Below are positions 1 through 3,494 of a stretch of DNA of 6,361 bases, piece by piece. Below the pieces are notes generated by a model. That model worked only from the letters and a program-made list of their open reading frames with translations, ran no database searches and was not told where the DNA came from. This DNA is from an uncultured bacterium (GTDB lineage Bacteria; Patescibacteria; Microgenomatia; Levybacterales; UBA12049), in contig CAMPGJ010000066.1 in the NCBI GenBank assembly GCA_946885425.1, forward strand, positions 1 through 6,361, in the 5' to 3' direction. Made by a program: the position numbers and the translations under genes. The number at the start of each line of letters is the position of its first letter. Position 1 is the stretch's first letter.

Positions 1-28
1 ACTATAATCTGTTAACAATATTTACCCA

Positions 29-43
29 GCATGCGCATGCGCA
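29..43. repeat. Short GC-rich palindrome
   Basis: Two overlapping perfect 12-base palindromes, GCATGCGCATGC (29-40) and TGCGCATGCGCA (32-43), lie in an otherwise AT-rich stretch. A T-run follows at 59-66, but no conventional stem-loop directly abuts it, so I do not call a terminator. It could be a protein-binding site or the remains of a repeat. The rest of 1-129 shows no gene or other feature I can support. Confidence 0.5.
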
Positions 44-129
44 GAACTCTACACCTTATTTTTTTTCACAGGAAATGGGACATATATTCTTTTATACTCC
101 GAAATTTAATGCACACATAAATTACCCAT

Positions 130-158
130 TTGCTATCTAGGCTGAAATTTTTTAAAAT
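130..158 (+). promoter_or_regulatory. Putative sigma70-type promoter of the tRNA gene
   Basis: A TTGCTA -35-like hexamer (130-135) and a TAAAAT -10-like hexamer (153-158) are separated by exactly 17 bases. The predicted transcription start near 165-166 would leave only two or three leader bases before the tRNA at 168. The spacing and position fit a dedicated tRNA promoter. The assignment rests on motif match alone. Confidence 0.5.
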
Positions 159-167
159 AAGTGGATC

Positions 168-240
168 GCCAACATAGCTCAGCTGGTAGAGCAGCGGTAT
201 CGTAAACCGCAGGTCGCGAGTTCGAATCTCGCTGTTGGCT
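168..240 (+). tRNA. tRNA-Thr, anticodon CGT (reads ACG)
   Basis: A complete cloverleaf can be folded by eye. The acceptor stem GCCAACA/TGTTGGC (168-174 with 233-239) is perfectly paired. The D stem is GCTC/GAGC (177-180, 189-192) with an AGCTGGTA loop. The anticodon stem is GCGGT/ACCGC (194-198, 206-210) around loop ATCGTAA, with anticodon CGT at 201-203. The variable loop is AGGTC and the T arm is GCGAG-TTCGAAT-CTCGC (216-232). The discriminator base is T240 and no CCA is encoded, so CCA must be added after transcription. G1-C72, C2-G71 and G35/U36, which are threonine identity elements in E. coli, are all present, and the sequence closely resembles E. coli tRNA-Thr(CGU). Position 32 is A instead of the usual pyrimidine. 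It points toward the convergent protein genes. Confidence 0.97.
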
Positions 241-247
241 CACGAAT

Positions 248-330
248 TAGGGTCTAGGGGATAGGTTCTAGGGTCTAGTCAACGCTTTATATAATAAAAT
301 CTAGCCCCTATCCCCTAGACCCTAGCCCCT
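248..330. repeat. TAGGG-type inverted repeat between tRNA and ligase gene
   Basis: An 18-base arm at 248-265 (TAGGGTCTAGGGGATAGG) is perfectly repeated in inverted orientation at 307-324. The arms surround an AT-rich centre of 41 bases. AGGGTCTAG also occurs twice as a direct repeat (249-257, 270-278), and further TAG/CCCC units continue to 330. The right arm lies inside the convergent ligase reading frame and encodes its last residues (about GLGSRG) and the TAG stop at 308-310. The large stem could separate the two convergent transcription units, but it lacks a T-tract, so I do not call it a terminator. Repeats of this style are, as I recall, common between genes in Candidate Phyla Radiation genomes. 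Confidence 0.85.
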
Positions 331-1597
331 CCATAAGTCCTACCAGTACCCACATCCACAGCATGAGAGGAGCGAAGAAAAGACTATTGATAAACATTGC
401 ATTAACAAATAAGGCAATACTCGAAGCAATTACCACTGTTCCCAATACACTCCCTTTCTTTTTATGAAGATAATAAGCTCTTTTTAAAATTGTAAACCAA
501 AGCCATAAATATACACTTAAACCTACAATACCGGTTGTGGCCAAGACAAAAAGAAAACTATTATCCACCCCTGCATCCGCATGAGATGGTGCTAATGTCC
601 AATTCGTTTGATATCCATAGGATTCCTTTGCATAACGATAAGCATTAAACCCAACACCCAATAAAGGCCGGTCTTGAATAAAAGTAAAAGCAGTTCCATA
701 ATTAGCAATTCGAGCTTTACTGGATGCTGTCCTGAATAAATTCATATTCTCATCATAGAATTGAGGAGAGGCAACAGCTATAAACAAAGCTATAAAACCG
801 AAAAGCACCAAAAGAAACTTTATCCTTTTAATGAGTACAAAAAAGACAACAGAACCGGCTACAAGCGACAATAACGCTCCCCTTGAGAAGGTTAAAAATA
901 CTGCGATAAGTGTAAGACCGAGAATAATACCCAAAATTTTACTCTCCTTATATTCTTTCTCTTCTATATGCTTATGTAATGCTCCCGTGAGAAAAAGAAA
1001 AAATAGTACCAAAAAAGCTCCTGCAAAATTAGGATCAAAAAAGACAGAGAATATCCTATGCATATGCTCATCCCACCCCAAAAAATACAAACTTTTCAAA
1101 CTATTAAAAAAGAAATATTGCAAAAAACCCGCTAGAACAATTATCACTCCATCAATAAACAGAAGAGCCATCAATTTCTTTTTGAATTTCTCATCAAATT
1201 GCCAAATAATACCCACAAGAGAAGCATAAGAAATCCACCTTATTAAATATAATGAAGAAACCAACAAATCTTTTGGCTCAAGCCATGTGAGGTTAATAAG
1301 CAAAGAAACCAAAGCAACCATTGAAAAAACAATTACTGGTAACCTTACGTCATTCCGAGCGAAGCCGAGGAATCTCATACCATCATTATGCTTTAAAAAA
1401 TTCATTTGTAGGAGATCCTTCCATTTCAGTCGGGATGACAAAAATATTAATGCCGTGATTCCTACAATAATATCCAGTGGCTTCAAAACAACATTATTCC
1501 CCACATCAAACCGCAAAATCTCCCCAAAAGGAAACAAAACCAAAGCCAATATCGTTAAAATCTTCAATAATTTCATACTTAAATGTAGTGGCGGCAT
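308..1597 (-). CDS. O-antigen ligase / polymerase family membrane protein (Wzy/WaaL/PglL-like)
   Basis: A 429-residue hydrophobic protein with about 10-12 predicted membrane spans. The family joins or polymerises lipid-linked glycans on the outer face of the cytoplasmic membrane. Sequence support includes FSVFFDPNFAGAF (183-195), LTFSRGALLSL with its characteristic Ser-Arg-Gly (235-245), a long external loop with GVGFNAYR (314-321), and DAGVDNSFLFVLATTGIVGL (341-360), which together are typical of the O-antigen ligase domain. It is not possible to say whether it is a polymerase, a lipid ligase or a protein O-glycan transferase. Start: the ATG at 1597 has an AAGG eight bases upstream. A second ATG at 1576 (MKLLKILTIL) begins the natural first membrane helix and may be the ancestral start, since the seven residues before it come from a repeat. 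Residues about 54-84 are also repeat-derived, as is the C-terminal tail. It lies 60 bases after the glycosyltransferase gene and is probably co-transcribed with it. Confidence 0.85.
   Translation of the reverse strand: MPPLHLSMKLLKILTILALVLFPFGEILRFDVGNNVVLKPLDIIVGITALIFLSSRLKWKDLLQMNFLKHNDGMRFLGFARNDVRLPVIVFSMVALVSLLINLTWLEPKDLLVSSLYLIRWISYASLVGIIWQFDEKFKKKLMALLFIDGVIIVLAGFLQYFFFNSLKSLYFLGWDEHMHRIFSVFFDPNFAGAFLVLFFLFLTGALHKHIEEKEYKESKILGIILGLTLIAVFLTFSRGALLSLVAGSVVFFVLIKRIKFLLVLFGFIALFIAVASPQFYDENMNLFRTASSKARIANYGTAFTFIQDRPLLGVGFNAYRYAKESYGYQTNWTLAPSHADAGVDNSFLFVLATTGIVGLSVYLWLWFTILKRAYYLHKKKGSVLGTVVIASSIALFVNAMFINSLFFAPLMLWMWVLVGLMEGLGSRG
1349..1439. repeat. Imperfect palindromic element inserted in frame in the ligase gene
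   Basis: Left arm 1349-1376 (beginning GTCATTCCGAGCGAAG) and right arm 1412-1439 (ending GTCGGGATGAC) are inverted copies matching at 20 of 28 positions around a 35-base AT-rich centre. The left arm is of the widespread GTCATTCCGAGCGAAG...GAGGAATCTC intergenic repeat style. Inside the ligase gene it is read through without a stop and encodes about residues 54-84, including LSSRLKWKDLL and MRFLGFARND. That segment is hydrophilic and basic and lies between the spans at about 36-53 and 86-104. An O-antigen ligase would not be expected to carry such a loop here. Confidence 0.8.
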
Positions 1598-1662
1598 TCA
1601 TGACGCCTTAACAAAACAACGCTGCTCAAGTTATCTAAATCGCGATAAATCGCGCCACTACA
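1584..1662. repeat. Palindromic element at the glycosyltransferase/ligase junction
   Basis: TGTAGTGGCG (1584-1593) and CGCCACTACA (1653-1662) form a perfect 10-base inverted repeat about 79 bases across. Inside are ATCGCGAT (1639-1646, self-complementary), a second AAATCGCG unit, and a GGC...TCATGA...GCC near-palindrome. The element contains the TAG stop of the upstream glycosyltransferase gene (1658-1660) in one arm and codons 2-5 of the downstream ligase frame in the other. The space between the genes is therefore essentially the repeat itself. Confidence 0.75.
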
Positions 1663-3379
1663 GCTTACGATATAAGTTTACCATTGTTTTTCTATTTGAA
1701 TAAACCAACTTCCACTCTTTATACATTTCAGGCAACGCTCCATTCTGCACCGCGATATAATTTATCCCCCCAACCTTCCCAAAATCCCTAATCTCCCCAA
1801 CCGTCGAAGCCTCTACAAAAGGAAAATCAACATAATACAAATTATGAAATCCATACAACAATACTTTATCCGTTGATTTAATATGCTTAGCAAAATAACC
1901 ATCTGTATCATAAAAATCCCCAAAACCAAAGTTCAAATGACTCAACAAAAATTCCTGTTTAGTTTCTTTTCCCACAATTACCGGTATATACTTCCAATTA
2001 GCCGCAAAACGGTAACAAATAGAAAAAACAGACACGGCAACTACCACTGCCAATAAAGCTCTCCTGAGATAAACCTCTTTCCAAACATAATGAATTAAAC
2101 CAGCACAAAGCAACGAAAAAGCAGGCAGATACGGTAAAATAAACCTCCCCCCACCCGACCGAGGAGTGAAATACCAAATAATAATAGCCAGCACAGAATA
2201 AATAGCTATCACGCTCAAACCTTTCGTCATTCTGGCGGCGTCCAGAATCGCTCTAAAACGCACCGTTTTCGCCTTAGAGATTCTGGACAAGCCAGAATGA
2301 CGTAAAAAAAGAAAAAGAATTATTGAAAAGAATAAAATATACACAAAAGAGACAGGATCTGAAGCTTGAGTAAACAGTATCCAAACATCTTTCACAAACC
2401 CAAACACGCTAAACGGCTCAGGTATGACCTTATACAGGTCAGTAAAAAATGGATACACAGGATTCCCCGTATTCAAATAAGAAAAAATAAACCAGGGCAA
2501 TGGCACCACCAAGGCTATAAAGATGTAGGATGTAGGATATAAGATATAAGAAGATATCGCACTCTTTAATCGTTTTCTTCCTAAATCATACATCTTAAAT
2601 CTTAAATCAAGCAGAATGAGCACAGCAAATATCACCAGACTTCCTATCGCCAACAATTTCGTTGTTATAGCTAATCCGACCATTAAAGCACTGAGAATAA
2701 GCCATTTCTTTTTTCTTTCTTCAAACCAATTAACAAACGCCCATAATGCCATCACCTCAAAGAATGCCCGCACTAGATCAATATAAGCAGATGTCGATTC
2801 CCAACCCACAACCAGATTGGAATAAAAAATAACGACAGCAATTAGTGATATTAACGGATTAAAAAATTTCCGTCCCAATTTATACAAAGCCAAACAAGTC
2901 AGAAGACCAAACGAGTAGTGAATAAACTTAACAATATTTTCATTACCAAAAAACAATCCTGCCGTATAAAACATTTCAGCTAATTTGGGCATCGCTGAAT
3001 AATAAAGCAATCCTCCCGGAATAAAATTAATACCATGATTTATTAGATAGAGCTTAGGAAGCGTCAAATGATACCACAACGCATCAAAACCCAATTCAGG
3101 ACCCAACACACCAATAAGGTTTACCAGCGCCTGCAACGCCAACAGAACGCCAAATAGAGTCATCAATGGATTAAGTCGAAAGTCGAAAGTCTTCAAGTCT
3201 TCAAGTATTTGACTTAATAAACTAGTGACTTTATGACCTGATGACTTGATGACATGATGACTCAAGAGAGCAAAAGCGATCGTAACCCCTACAATAACCC
3301 ATTGATACAACCATCCCAGTATTCCTAGAAGAAAAATTATATATGAATATATCCCAAGAAGAATCGCGAAGAAAAACAT
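1658..3379 (-). CDS. GT-C type membrane glycosyltransferase (PMT/ArnT-like), with three repeat-derived loops
   Basis: A 573-residue multi-pass protein with about 11-13 predicted spans and a soluble C-terminal region (about 470-573), a layout typical of GT-C enzymes that use polyprenyl-phosphate-linked sugars on the outer membrane face. After the third span comes GPELGFDALWYHL (93-105), where E95 and D99 sit in the first external loop as the acidic catalytic/metal residues do in this superfamily. Later markers are NPVYPFF (306-312) and GGGRFILPYLPAF (409-421), which resemble conserved segments of the PMT/ArnT-like group. Donor and acceptor are unknown. The ATG at 3379 is supported by the protein starting directly at the first span and by a TATAAT box six bases upstream. 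Residues about 39-69, 258-286 and 360-385 are encoded by three different repeat elements, and all lie in basic loops between spans. The stop codon lies within a fourth repeat. The enzyme is followed by the ligase and preceded by a secreted repeat protein, which suggests surface glycan assembly. Confidence 0.82.
   Translation of the reverse strand: MFFFAILLGIYSYIIFLLGILGWLYQWVIVGVTIAFALLSHHVIKSSGHKVTSLLSQILEDLKTFDFRLNPLMTLFGVLLALQALVNLIGVLGPELGFDALWYHLTLPKLYLINHGINFIPGGLLYYSAMPKLAEMFYTAGLFFGNENIVKFIHYSFGLLTCLALYKLGRKFFNPLISLIAVVIFYSNLVVGWESTSAYIDLVRAFFEVMALWAFVNWFEERKKKWLILSALMVGLAITTKLLAIGSLVIFAVLILLDLRFKMYDLGRKRLKSAISSYILYPTSYIFIALVVPLPWFIFSYLNTGNPVYPFFTDLYKVIPEPFSVFGFVKDVWILFTQASDPVSFVYILFFSIILFLFLRHSGLSRISKAKTVRFRAILDAARMTKGLSVIAIYSVLAIIIWYFTPRSGGGRFILPYLPAFSLLCAGLIHYVWKEVYLRRALLAVVVAVSVFSICYRFAANWKYIPVIVGKETKQEFLLSHLNFGFGDFYDTDGYFAKHIKSTDKVLLYGFHNLYYVDFPFVEASTVGEIRDFGKVGGINYIAVQNGALPEMYKEWKLVYSNRKTMVNLYRKL
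2225..2302. repeat. 78-bp palindromic element inserted in frame in the glycosyltransferase gene
   Basis: Left arm 2225-2249 (CGTCATTCTGGC, GGCG, TCCAGAATC) and right arm 2279-2302 are inverted copies with 21 identical bases and a small mismatch in the middle. Nested inside are TCTAA/TTAGA (2252-2256, 2274-2278) and AAAACG/CGTTTT (2255-2260, 2264-2269), so nearly the whole element can fold into one long hairpin. Its length of 78 bases is exactly 26 codons. It encodes RHSGLSRISKAKT followed by VRFRAILDAARMT (residues 360-385), a highly basic loop between two spans. It resembles Rickettsia palindromic elements in style, not in sequence that I can confirm. Confidence 0.9.
2522..2608. repeat. 87-bp inverted array of 7-base units inside the glycosyltransferase gene
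   Basis: Four contiguous 7-base units, GATGTAG, GATGTAG, GATATAA, GATATAA, occupy 2522-2549. Four more in inverted orientation occupy 2581-2608 (on the - strand: GATTTAA, GATTTAA, GATGTAT, GATTTAG). A 31-base centre separates them. The full element is 87 bases, exactly 29 codons. It is translated as residues 258-286 (DLRFKMYDLGRKRLKS, then AISSYILYPTSYI). It sits between the span at about 241-257 and the one beginning near 286. Confidence 0.88.
3172..3264. repeat. AAGTC / ATGACYTG inverted array inside the glycosyltransferase gene
   Basis: The left half carries AAGTCGA, AAGTCGA, AAGTCTTC and AAGTCTTC-like units (3173-3206). The right half carries four contiguous 8-base units at 3233-3264: ATGACCTG, ATGACTTG, ATGACATG, ATGACTCA. 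The shared core, AAGTC on the left and GACTT on the right, is in inverted orientation. The span is close to 93 bases (31 codons), although its edges are less exact than those of the other two elements. It encodes about residues 39-69 (SHHVIKSSGHKVTS, then LLSQILEDLKTFDF), the loop between the second and third spans. Confidence 0.78.
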
Positions 3380-3385
3380 AACTAT

Positions 3386-3391
3386 ATTATA
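3386..3391 (-). promoter_or_regulatory. Putative -10 box of the glycosyltransferase-ligase operon
   Basis: Read on the - strand, a perfect TATAAT (3391-3386) is followed by six bases and then the ATG at 3379. Transcription would start at or just before the start codon, giving a leaderless or nearly leaderless mRNA. No convincing -35 hexamer is seen 16-18 bases upstream (the 17-base spacing gives TCAAAA) and no Shine-Dalgarno sequence is present. The remaining intergenic DNA, 3392-3494, contains a perfect 12-base palindrome, CAACAGCTGTTG (3458-3469), but no clear terminator for the upstream gene. Confidence 0.5.
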
Positions 3392-3494
3392 CGATAAGTA
3401 GTTAAATATTTTGAGGATAAGGATCTGAAATTTAGTGAGCTAAGAGTTTCCCTGTAACAACAGCTGTTGGATTAGCGTAGGAAGAATAGCTTAA

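Noticed and set aside
29..66. Intrinsic terminator formed by the GCATGC palindrome and the later T-run
   Set aside because: The T-run begins about 16 bases after the palindrome, and no stem directly precedes it.
831..1229. 132-codon open frame on the + strand
   Set aside because: It lies entirely antisense to the ligase gene, is rich in Lys, Thr and Ser as expected from reversed hydrophobic codons, and shows no domain or ribosome binding site.
1287..1703. 138-codon open frame on the + strand
   Set aside because: It is antisense to the ligase gene and crosses the gene junction and two repeats. Its protein has no recognisable features.
2522..3264. CRISPR-like array
   Set aside because: The repeat units are only 7-8 bases, contiguous without spacers, and lie inside a coding frame.
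3458..3469. CAACAGCTGTTG palindrome as a terminator of the surface-protein gene
   Set aside because: The perfect palindrome has no loop and no following T-run on the - strand, so it does not meet the pattern of an intrinsic terminator.
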